From an uncultured Clostridia bacterium (GTDB taxonomy: Bacteria > Bacillota > Clostridia > Oscillospirales > Ruminococcaceae): a stretch of 64,000 nt of DNA. Location: assembly GCA_947625125.1 (NCBI GenBank), contig CANQNF010000008.1:1-64000 (forward strand), given 5' to 3'. Shown in pieces: positions 29,466 to 36,719 of this stretch. A model generated the notes under the pieces. That model saw only the letters and a program-made list of their open reading frames with translations. It did not search any database and had not been told where the DNA came from. Each line of letters opens with the position of its first letter. The first letter of the stretch is position 1. The translations under genes and the position numbers were made by a program.

Positions 29466-29912
29466 CTATATCACCCCGTCGCTCTTGACAAGGTTTGTAT
29501 AATGCGCTTCGATTTCAAAAACCGAATTGTATAACGAGGTTTGGAGATAAGCGGTTTTGTTATAAATCCTCCGTGTTTGAGCTTTGAAATTATCAACAAC
29601 AAGCTCGACGTGGTCGTGCGTCAAGGCTTCAAACACTTCTTGCACGATTCTGACTTGCATATTTTCGCCGTGAATCCGCATATAACTTTCGGGGGATTTG
29701 ACGTATACTTCGGCGATAATCAAGCATAATTCTTTATAAATCGGGTCAATGTGCGGATTTCCTGCACCGTCGAACGTTGCGAAGCACTCGTATTCAACTT
29801 GTTCTTTGGCTTCTTTCAACGCTTGAAAAAGTGACGGGACGGGACGACGTGACGGACGGGACGGGACTTCATCACAAGAGAAATAATTTTTGTTTTCTGA
29901 CATTGTTTTCAC
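29466..29912 (-). CDS. DUF6017-like replication-associated protein
   Basis: 148 aa (start possibly MSENKN, 29906); ...RIVQEVFEALTHDHVELVVDNFKAQTRRIYNKTAYLQTSLYNSVFEI resembles the DUF6017 C-terminal module of mobile-element replication proteins. Confidence 0.6.
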   Translation of the reverse strand: MKTMSENKNYFSCDEVPSRPSRRPVPSLFQALKEAKEQVEYECFATFDGAGNPHIDPIYKELCLIIAEVYVKSPESYMRIHGENMQVRIVQEVFEALTHDHVELVVDNFKAQTRRIYNKTAYLQTSLYNSVFEIEAHYTNLVKSDGVI

Positions 29913-29976
29913 TCCTTCGTATTCTTGCGGGAGAGCGGGGGCTTCGTCGAAATGTTACTCCCCATTACAAGCCCGC

Positions 29977-30001
29977 AACGCCGTATAAAACGGCGTTTTT
30001 T
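29977..30001 (+). terminator. Intrinsic terminator-like hairpin (plus orientation)
   Basis: AACGCCGT-ATAAA-ACGGCGTT followed by a T run. Confidence 0.6.
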
Positions 30002-30015
30002 CAAGGTCAAGACTA

Positions 30016-30044
30016 TTGACTTTTCGCCGAATTTGTGATACAAT
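30016..30044 (+). promoter_or_regulatory. Strong sigma-A-type promoter on plus strand
   Basis: TTGACT (30016-30021), 17-nt spacer, TACAAT (30039-30044) with extended -10 TGA; opposite to phage transcription. Confidence 0.7.
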
Positions 30045-30050
30045 GTAAGA

Positions 30051-30132
30051 GGTTTGAAAACTCCGTTGTAATTTTTAATTCGGCGGTATCTTCCCGCGCT
30101 CGACTGTGCAATCGGGCGCGGGATTTTTCTTT
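30051..30132 (+). ncRNA. Predicted ~80-nt small RNA, possible counter-transcribed RNA
   Basis: Starts ~7 nt after the promoter, ends at hairpin TCCCGCGC(TCGACTGTGCAATCG)GCGCGGGA followed by TTTTTCTTTT (30092-30132); no ORF on plus strand. Confidence 0.6.
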
Positions 30133-30166
30133 TGTCAAGGTACCGGGGCGCGGCGCGTTTCATTGT

Positions 30167-30184
30167 GGGCGGCTCCCGCCGCCC
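30167..30184 (-). repeat. GC-rich hairpin with GGGA tetraloop just downstream of VR-like sequence
   Basis: Minus strand GGGCGGC-GGGA-GCCGCCC, 6 nt after the stop codon of 30191..31162; no T run follows. Confidence 0.75.
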
Positions 30185-30190
30185 GCTCGG

Positions 30191-31162
30191 TTATTCGGTC
30201 GCGCGGTTAGCTGTTTTGCGGTAAAAAGCGGCACGGAAGCCGACGAGGGTGTCGACGCGGGAGCGCAAGTTGTTCAAGTAGAGAGCGAACACGCCCGCGT
30301 GCGCCGAGTTGAGCCAACTCCCGCCGCGAATCGGCAACCGCTCGCCGTTTTCGTCGGCAAATAAATACGATTCCTTGCCGCCCTCTCCGAGAGGATAAAT
30401 TGCAAGCGCTTTGACGATTTCGGGCGGGTCAATATCGAATTTTACGTTTTCCCACGGGTCGCCCCACCAAGTCGGCGAGCCGCTTTTCGGGACGTTGGTA
30501 ATTTTCAAGCCCTGATTCCGCGAAACGTCTACCCTTACGGGCTTACCGTCGCAAAGAATCGGCTTCCATAACGGGCTTGTCCTGCTCGCGTCAATACGAT
30601 TTGCGGCGTTGTTGTTTTCGATGATTTCAAAGCGCCCGTCCATAAGGCGCAATCCTGCGAGCATTTCCCACACATTGCCGCAAAGGTCATAAACCCCGAA
30701 CGGCGTACCGTCGTGCGCCCACGTCGACGGTCCGCTTCCCGCAAGCGTTTTCCCGCCGCCGCATACCGTTCCGCTTTCGTCGGGGCAACTGTGGCTTTTG
30801 CCATAATCCGTATTGCCGCGCGGCAACTCTCCGCGGGCGCTTTCAAGTGTGACAAGTCCCCATTCGGGAGCGGTCATTAAATGCCAACCCTCGCCCTTTT
30901 CAAAGCACATTTCCGACGCTTTTTCTAAGGAAATATCCGTTGCGGGCGGCATATACGGCAAGCTATAAGGCAAGCCGTTTATAATCGTGCAAGGGTATTT
31001 CGATATGTAAATTTCGTCGACTTCCTCGCCGTCGATTATAAAAGCGGGGTGCGTCTGATTTGAGCCGCCGAATAAGTCGGCGTTTGTTCTCTTTTCAAAC
31101 TTCACCATGATTGACGGTATACCCGCCTTGTCGAACACGACAACATTTTTTGCGTTAATCAT
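30191..31162 (-). CDS. FGE-sulfatase/C-type-lectin-fold protein, candidate DGR variable protein
   Basis: 323 aa; GTPFGVYDLCGNVWEMLAGLRLMDG and C-terminal LPIRGGSWLNSAHAGVFALYLNNLRSRVDTLVGFRAAFYRK, the signature of DGR target proteins. Confidence 0.88.
   Translation of the reverse strand: MINAKNVVVFDKAGIPSIMVKFEKRTNADLFGGSNQTHPAFIIDGEEVDEIYISKYPCTIINGLPYSLPYMPPATDISLEKASEMCFEKGEGWHLMTAPEWGLVTLESARGELPRGNTDYGKSHSCPDESGTVCGGGKTLAGSGPSTWAHDGTPFGVYDLCGNVWEMLAGLRLMDGRFEIIENNNAANRIDASRTSPLWKPILCDGKPVRVDVSRNQGLKITNVPKSGSPTWWGDPWENVKFDIDPPEIVKALAIYPLGEGGKESYLFADENGERLPIRGGSWLNSAHAGVFALYLNNLRSRVDTLVGFRAAFYRKTANRATE
30227..30325 (-). repeat. Candidate DGR variable repeat (VR)
   Basis: GGCGGGAGTTGGCTCAACTCGGCGCACGCGGGCGTGTTCGCTCTCTACTTGAACAACTTGCGCTCCCGCGTCGACACCCTCGTCGGCTTCCGTGCCGCT; expected variable codons nearly all NNC, consistent with mutagenised AAC codons. 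Confidence 0.65.
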
Positions 31163-31237
31163 TGTTTGAATCCTCCGTTTTTTAATTATTTTTAAGGCTT
31201 GCGCCTATGCGGGCGGTTTCTGCCGCCTGCTTGATTA

Positions 31238-31600
31238 TTAGGTTATACGAACTCCGACGCCAATATCGGCGTTGGGGTGCAAGCCGCTCGAATCAAGAGC
31301 AAATACGCCCGCGCCCGTCGAGCCGCTCAAATACCCTTCGGCGGCGGAAAACCGCAAAATTGTTTCCGTAAATTCGTTAATCGTGACGGTCGCGTTTCTT
31401 ATTGCGCTTGATAATCTTAAAGCCGCTATTTCAAGCGCATATGCGTTTATTCGCCCGCTCCGCATATCGTTGTAAAGGTCGTAATAACTGCGCGAATCTT
31501 CCGCCGCTGCGTTGTCAAGGATTCTTTGTTCTGATTTGTTGTACTGACATTCTGCAATCAGCTTTAAGCGGTATTTTGATTCCCTTTTTGTTAATCTCAT
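31238..31600 (-). CDS. Hypothetical protein with VR-like C-terminus
   Basis: 120 aa; C-terminal GSTGAGVFALDSSGLHPNADIGVGVRIT aligns without gaps to NSAHAGVFALYLNNLRSRVDTLVGFRAA of the neighbouring protein (13/28 identities by eye). Confidence 0.7.
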   Translation of the reverse strand: MRLTKRESKYRLKLIAECQYNKSEQRILDNAAAEDSRSYYDLYNDMRSGRINAYALEIAALRLSSAIRNATVTINEFTETILRFSAAEGYLSGSTGAGVFALDSSGLHPNADIGVGVRIT

Positions 31601-32232
31601 TTTTTATCACCCCTCATTTCGTTAATAACCGCTTCAAAGATTATGTAAAAGAGGGGCAACAAGATGAAAAAGAACTCCCCGCCGATAGCTTTATAACCTC
31701 TCATGTTGTTTGCAATCTTGTTGAACGCAAAAAACATTGTTATACCGACCGCCGTTAAGTTAAAGCAAACGAGCGCGTTTATAAGGTTTATGCCCCTGCC
31801 TTGACGGCGGGCGCGCTTGTTTTGCCGCCGCTCCCGATTCCTTTTTTGCCGCATTGCTCTTTCAATTTGAGCGGCATTTACGGCGCGGTCGTCGATATAC
31901 AAATCGGCGCTTACTTTCCGAACTTCCCCGTAAGTCCCGAATTGTTCAATATACGGGTTATCGGGATTATTGTTGACGGCGTGAATCGGTACGCCATATT
32001 CGCCGCAAAAGGCAATCGCTTCGTCGAGTAACGCCCGACGCGCTCCGTTCTCTCGACAAGTATGCAAAATGATTTTTGCACCGTGCGCCGCTTGCCATTT
32101 CAAATACTCGATAACAAGGAATTTCGGCTCTCCGATGTCGGGGAAGCGGTTTTCGCATATCGTCCCGTCAAAGTCGACGGCGATTGTTTGATATACTGCG
32201 AATTGCTTACAAGCGTTTTTGTTGCTTTCCAT
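31597..32232 (-). CDS. HAD-like phosphatase domain with C-terminal TM segments
   Basis: VYQTIAVDFDGTICENRFPDIGEP...IILHTCREN...YIDDRAVN; start MESNKN at 32232. Confidence 0.8.
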   Translation of the reverse strand: MESNKNACKQFAVYQTIAVDFDGTICENRFPDIGEPKFLVIEYLKWQAAHGAKIILHTCRENGARRALLDEAIAFCGEYGVPIHAVNNNPDNPYIEQFGTYGEVRKVSADLYIDDRAVNAAQIERAMRQKRNRERRQNKRARRQGRGINLINALVCFNLTAVGITMFFAFNKIANNMRGYKAIGGEFFFILLPLFYIIFEAVINEMRGDKK

Positions 32233-32236
32233 TGCT

Positions 32237-32470
32237 TTATACCTCCGTTTGCTTTCGGGACTTTGCGCCCGCTTTTTTCCGCGATTCCTCGCGCGCTCTG
32301 AATCCTGAAACGTCCTCAACGTATTTTATTTCGACATAACAACAACCGTCGCTTAATGCGTCATAGAATTGCCGTGCTTCGCTCTCCGAAAGAAATAACT
32401 TGCAGTTTATCCACCCTGTCGTACCGACTGAATAATAAACGCACCATACAAACCCGGTTTTACTGCTCAT
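32237..32470 (-). CDS. Hypothetical phage protein
   Basis: MSSKTGFVWCVYYSVGTTGWINCKLFLSESEARQFYDAL... Confidence 0.6.
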   Translation of the reverse strand: MSSKTGFVWCVYYSVGTTGWINCKLFLSESEARQFYDALSDGCCYVEIKYVEDVSGFRAREESRKKAGAKSRKQTEV

Positions 32471-32696
32471 TTTTCGCCCTCCGTTCGGGCGGCAAGCTCG
32501 CAACGGTCCGCACGGCTTTGTATTTCCCGTTTTCCTTTTTTATTGCCATTCCGTAACATTCCGTCAAGATGTTTGCAAGCGCGCATTTATACCCGGTCAC
32601 ATATCCGTAACAAAATTCCGTTGAAGTCGGCTCGCTTGCCAACTTCTCGTATGTCTTTATGATATACTCAACATTTGATGAATTGCACATAATCAA
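32460..32696 (-). CDS. Hypothetical phage protein
   Basis: 78 aa ORF in operon. Confidence 0.55.
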   Translation of the reverse strand: MIMCNSSNVEYIIKTYEKLASEPTSTEFCYGYVTGYKCALANILTECYGMAIKKENGKYKAVRTVASLPPERRAKNEQ

Positions 32697-32702
32697 GCCC
32701 CC

Positions 32703-33721
32703 TTAATACGGAATCCCGATATAATCAAGGACGTGCGCCATACCAAGCCCGTTTTTATCGGGCTTCCATATTCCTTGTTCGTCATGACAACCGCCGCGCA
32801 AACAATAGTCGTATAATTTGGGGTGCGTCTGCTTCATGCGCTGAAAACGGTTAGGCGATTTATCGCAAGCGATACCAAAGCAACAAAACATACAACCCGT
32901 TCTTTGATAGCCCGTTAATTCAAGCGCGTCGGTTTCGCTGTCAAAAAGCGTCATTTGACAATCGCGTTTAACGATGTCGCCGTATATCGGCGAATACGGT
33001 ATGTCGGTGTCTTTTAAATAATGTAAAACGTCCTGCTCCGTCCAAAAGCTCATTGGATTTGAAACGGGATATTTTGCTTCAAAAGCGTTGCAACCGTTTT
33101 TTAACCAAGTTTTTTGCCGTAATTGGCTTTCCTCTGTCATAGTTGCAAGAATGGGCTTCCGTTTTGTGCGCGAATTGTATGTATGCGCGGGCGATTTTTT
33201 ATAATACTGCAACAATTATCAGATATTGGAAAATCGGCATTGATTAAATATTCGTACTTTTTGAATCTCTTGTTGAATTTGGAGATTGTGCCGTCTGCAT
33301 TGAAGCCCGACAATTGTTTTATCGCCCAATCTTTACCGTGTTGAGCGTAATAAACACTGTGAGCGACATTTTTTCCAAAAATAGGATAGCCATATTTTGA
33401 AATAACGTCTTTGAATGTCATTTTAGGACGCAAAACAATAACGTTTTCTTTCGTCTTAACAAATGCTTTTATTTCGGGATATTCAAGCCCGGTGTCGATA
33501 AAAACGGCGGGTATGTCCGAGCGGACACGGCGCGCAAGGTCGAGCAAAACCGTACTGTCCTTTCCTCCGCTAAAAGAAACGTAAACGTTACCGTTATTTT
33601 TTATGTACCACTCTAAAATTCGCGTTTGCGTCACTTGTATTTTGCGCTCTAAGCTCCAACCTTGCATTTCGCGCAAATCCTCGGTTGTATATTTGTTCGG
33701 GGCGGGTTCTGACATAGGCAA
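32703..33721 (-). pseudogene. PAPS reductase-family (CysH/DndC-like) gene in two frames: frameshifted, or expressed by -1 frameshifting
   Basis: 33137..33721 (VYVSFSGGKDSTVLLDLARR ... SDNCCSIIKN) and 32703..33215 (YYKKSPAHTYNSRTKRKPILATMTEES...GCMFCCFGIACD) join as CCSIIK|KSPAHTYN by a -1 shift at A_AAA_AAT (plus 33194-33200). Confidence 0.75.
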
Positions 33722-33727
33722 TTATAT

Positions 33728-33997
33728 TCAACTCCTGTTTGGCGATTTTCTGTTTACTGCCCGATTGTGTCCGCGGCGGCGCATACTGTCTAATAATTCT
33801 TCATGCGCGTATACGGCGTTGTACCCTCTCCGCCCGTTGTCGTCAAGCTCTCCCGTGTACCCTCTTGCAAGCTCGCGGTATATCGTGGCAAGATGTACGC
33901 CAATTTCGGCGGCTATGTCGTTAGGCTTTGAGCCTGACGCATAGAGGGCTTCAATTTTCTTTCGGTCTTGAAGCGAAAGATACTTTTTGCAAGTCAT
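33728..33997 (-). CDS. HTH protein (IS30-like HTH_38 type)
   Basis: 89 aa; YLSLQDRKKIEALYASGSKPNDIAAEIGVHLATIYRELARG. Confidence 0.8.
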   Translation of the reverse strand: MTCKKYLSLQDRKKIEALYASGSKPNDIAAEIGVHLATIYRELARGYTGELDDNGRRGYNAVYAHEELLDSMRRRGHNRAVNRKSPNRS

Positions 33998-34011
33998 TTT
34001 TCAACCCCCCT

Positions 34012-34287
34012 TTATAGCTTTTCTTGATATAAAATATCCCGTCCCGATTCTTTTGCAGTAAATCCAAAGTCTTTGAGCGTCTTTAATCCTCTTTCCAAGC
34101 ACTCAAAGGCACATTTCGCTTCAATAAGCGTGTCAAAAGTGCGCTCGGCTCTGAAGGTCGCGCCGTAACGGTCCCTCGGATATGCCGCAATCGTCCTTTT
34201 GCAATTAAGAAAAGAATAATTGCCGCTCCAATCCTCGATTTGAATTTTTGTGCCGTCCTGCATAGCCGATTTTTTGACAATTTCCAT
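34012..34287 (-). CDS. Hypothetical phage protein, first gene of minus-strand operon
   Basis: 91 aa, GAGG upstream of ATG. Confidence 0.6.
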   Translation of the reverse strand: MEIVKKSAMQDGTKIQIEDWSGNYSFLNCKRTIAAYPRDRYGATFRAERTFDTLIEAKCAFECLERGLKTLKDFGFTAKESGRDILYQEKL

Positions 34288-34305
34288 TTCGTTTTACCTC
34301 AATTC

Positions 34306-34339
34306 TTTTGTTTGAGCGGTTGCAACCGCTCAAACAAAA
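34306..34339. repeat. Perfect 34-bp palindrome at prophage end
   Basis: TTTTGTTTGAGCGGTTG|CAACCGCTCAAACAAAA. Confidence 0.9.
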
Positions 34340-34350
34340 AGCTATAAAAA

Positions 34351-34388
34351 AATAAGTGCAAGAGGTTTCGCAACCTTTCGCACTTATT
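34351..34388. repeat. Near-perfect 38-bp inverted repeat
   Basis: AATAAGTGCAAGAGGTT-TCGC-AACCTTTCGCACTTATT, 15/17 arm matches. Confidence 0.85.
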
Positions 34389-34488
34389 GTAATACTTTTT
34401 ATTCTCAATTCTGCCCTCTGTTTGCCCTTGATTTTTCCTCCGCTTTATGGTATTATAATTATATATTGCCCGAAAGGAGGCGGCGGGG

Positions 34489-34686
34489 ATGTCGCCGGAA
34501 AAAATCAAGCGGATAAACTTTTTGGCGAAAAAATCGAAGCTGTCCGGCCTCACGCCCGAGGAAAAGGCCGAGCAGACCGCCCTGAGAAACGAGTACAGGG
34601 CCGAGGTGAGGGCGAGCCTTACGGCGTCGCTGGAAAAAATCGAATTTGTCGACGGCGCAGGACCCGAAAGGAGGCAGGGCTCATGA
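34489..34686 (+). CDS. DUF896 protein (YnzC-like)
   Basis: 65 aa; MSPEKIKRINFLAKKSKLSGLTPEEKAEQTALRNEYRAEVRASLTASLEKIE. Confidence 0.93.
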   Translation: MSPEKIKRINFLAKKSKLSGLTPEEKAEQTALRNEYRAEVRASLTASLEKIEFVDGAGPERRQGS

Positions 34687-35675
34687 GCGAGCCGAGAGTC
34701 AAACAGAAGCAGAAGCTTCTCTATCTTCAGAAAATTCTTTTGCAGGAGACCGACGAAAGCCACAAGCTGACCGGGCCCGAGCTTATCTCGAAGCTTGAGC
34801 TCTGCGGTATCTCTGCCGAGAGAAAGACAATCTACGACGATATCAACGCGCTCATCGACGCGGGTCTCGACGTCTGCATTGAAAAATCCGGGCACTCCAA
34901 CGTCTACTATGTCGGTTCTCGGCTTTTCCAGGAGGAGGAACTGTTCGTTCTGGCAGACGCGGTCGCTTCCTCGAAATTCCTGACAAAAAAGAAGTCGGAC
35001 GAGCTTATTAAGAAGCTTCAGCAGCTGACGAGCCGCTATTGCGCGCAGCACCTTAAAAGGGCTGTCTATGTCGGCAACAGGGCCAAGACCTACAATGAAA
35101 AAATTTATTACACCACCGATAAAATTCACCGGGCATTCTCTAAAAACTGCCAGATAAGTTTTAAATATGTCGAGTATGACATCTCGAAAAACAAGCGCTT
35201 TAAGCACGGCGGCGAGGTCTACACCGTTTCGCCGTATTATCTGATATGGGAGAGCGAATGCTACTATCTTGTATGCTACTGCAACAAGCACGACAAGATA
35301 TGCCGGTATCGGGTAGACAGAATGGCGGAAGTTTCGCTCCTTGACATTAAGCGCCGCGAGCTGAGCGAAGCCGAAGAAAAGCTTGCCAAGAGCGTCCGTT
35401 CGTCGTTTAACATGTACGGCGGCTCCGAGACCTCGGTGGTGCTTGAAATGTCGAATAATTTGATCAACGTCATCATCGACCGCTTCGGCGAAAGCGTGCA
35501 CCCCAACCCGATAAACGGCGACCGCTTCACGGTTCGGGTCGACGTCCAGATAAGCCCGACTTTCTGGGGATGGCTCTTCCAGTTCGGCGGCGACGCCAAG
35601 GTAATAGCGCCCGATTGGGCGGTCGAACAGGCCAAAAAGGAGCTTAAAAAAATACTCAGAGAATACGCGGACTGA
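34683..35675 (+). CDS. WYL-domain transcriptional regulator
   Basis: 330 aa from ATG 34683 overlapping the DUF896 stop; HTH N-terminus and WYL-like ISFKYVEYD...YTVSPYYLIWESECYYLVCYC. Confidence 0.92.
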   Translation: MSEPRVKQKQKLLYLQKILLQETDESHKLTGPELISKLELCGISAERKTIYDDINALIDAGLDVCIEKSGHSNVYYVGSRLFQEEELFVLADAVASSKFLTKKKSDELIKKLQQLTSRYCAQHLKRAVYVGNRAKTYNEKIYYTTDKIHRAFSKNCQISFKYVEYDISKNKRFKHGGEVYTVSPYYLIWESECYYLVCYCNKHDKICRYRVDRMAEVSLLDIKRRELSEAEEKLAKSVRSSFNMYGGSETSVVLEMSNNLINVIIDRFGESVHPNPINGDRFTVRVDVQISPTFWGWLFQFGGDAKVIAPDWAVEQAKKELKKILREYAD

Positions 35676-35712
35676 TGTCAAAAAACAAAAACCCGATTTT
35701 TAGGAGAGATGT

Positions 35713-35886
35713 ATGAGCGATTACAAAACAGCTCAAAAAAAGGCCCGTATAAAGGCCCTCATGGAGGAAAACCGCCGCCTTGAGGAAAGCCTCGACGGCT
35801 CGGATATTCCCGAGGCGAAAAAGGGCAGGGCCGCCATAATCAAAAACGAAAATCTTATCGAGGAGCTTGAGGAGGATATCAGATGA
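35713..35886 (+). CDS. Small hypothetical protein
   Basis: 57 aa, MSDYKTAQKKARIKALMEENRRLEESLDG..., ATGA overlap with next gene. Confidence 0.65.
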   Translation: MSDYKTAQKKARIKALMEENRRLEESLDGSDIPEAKKGRAAIIKNENLIEELEEDIR

Positions 35887-36494
35887 CCCAGGCCGAGAGA
35901 ATGAAAAAGGGGCTTTTATACCTGCCGCTTGACGAGGAAATATTAAAGGTCCAGCTTGACGCGCAGGAGCTTTTGTACGACTACAACCGCACGCGCCCCC
36001 ACGAGACCGAGAAACGCCGAGAGCTTCTTAAGAAAATGTTCGGGGAGATAGGCGAGAATTGTTACATAGAGCCGCCTCTTTACGCAAATTGGGGCGGGAA
36101 AAACTGCCGATTCGGCTCAAATATTTATGCAAATTACGGCCTGACCCTTGTCGACGACGAGGAAATTTCGGTCGGCGATTACACGATGATAGGTCCCGGC
36201 GTGGTCGTTTCCTCGGCAGGTCATCCGGTCCTGCCGGAGCTTCGCGAAAAGGGCTACCAGTACAACCTCCCGGTCAGGATAGGCCGCAACTGCTGGATAG
36301 GCTCGGGCACGATAATCAACCCGGGCGTGAGCATCGGCGACAACACGGTCATCGGCGCGGGCAGCGTCGTGACAAAGGACATCCCCGCCAACGTCGTCGC
36401 GGTCGGCGCGCCCTGTCGGGTAATGCGGGAGATATCCGAGCGCGACCGGGAATTCTACCGCCCCGGCCGGAGGATAGACTGGGAGGAACTCTGA
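35883..36494 (+). CDS. Sugar O-acetyltransferase (Maa/LacA-like)
   Basis: 203 aa; hexapeptide repeats, NYGLTLVDDEEISVGDYTMIGPGV. Confidence 0.94.
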   Translation: MTQAERMKKGLLYLPLDEEILKVQLDAQELLYDYNRTRPHETEKRRELLKKMFGEIGENCYIEPPLYANWGGKNCRFGSNIYANYGLTLVDDEEISVGDYTMIGPGVVVSSAGHPVLPELREKGYQYNLPVRIGRNCWIGSGTIINPGVSIGDNTVIGAGSVVTKDIPANVVAVGAPCRVMREISERDREFYRPGRRIDWEEL

Positions 36495-36618
36495 CAGGAA
36501 AAATTTTTCACGTGCAAAAGCCGGGGGAGTTTTCTATCCTCACGGCCGCAAGGCTCCTGCCGAAAGACGCATAAAGTCGAAAATCGTTTTCCCCCCCTAA
36601 AAATTTTCCAAAACCCCT

Positions 36619-36646
36619 TGCATTTTTCAAAAAGTGTGGTATAATA
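36619..36646 (+). promoter_or_regulatory. Promoter of the rimP-nusA-infB operon
   Basis: TTGCAT, 16-nt spacer, TATAAT. Confidence 0.65.
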
Positions 36647-36664
36647 TACTCAATAAGTATCATG

Positions 36665-36695
36665 AAAGGCTGGATGAATGATTCCTGCCTTTTTT
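36665..36695 (+). terminator. Leader terminator/attenuator-like hairpin upstream of rimP
   Basis: AAAGGC-TGG...CCT-GCCTTT followed by T run, between promoter and rimP start. Confidence 0.55.
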
Positions 36696-36719
36696 GTTTA
36701 AGACATTAAGGAGGGAAAA

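Noticed and set aside
29909-30163. 84-aa minus-strand ORF between the FGE-like gene and DUF6017
   Set aside because: Basic, no recognisable motif, overlaps the predicted antisense RNA and its terminator; probably leader sequence.
30191-31162. Ordinary formylglycine-generating enzyme for sulfatases
   Set aside because: No sulfatase nearby; C-terminus AGVFALxLNN...VGFR matches DGR target proteins better than catalytic FGE.
1-34300. Reverse transcriptase or template repeat inside the window
   Set aside because: No supplied ORF shows RT motifs (YxDD context), and I found no second copy of the VR DNA; must be searched outside the window.
34299-35681. 460-aa minus-strand ORF
   Set aside because: Antisense to the well-supported DUF896 and WYL genes; low-complexity translation; likely a high-GC shadow ORF.
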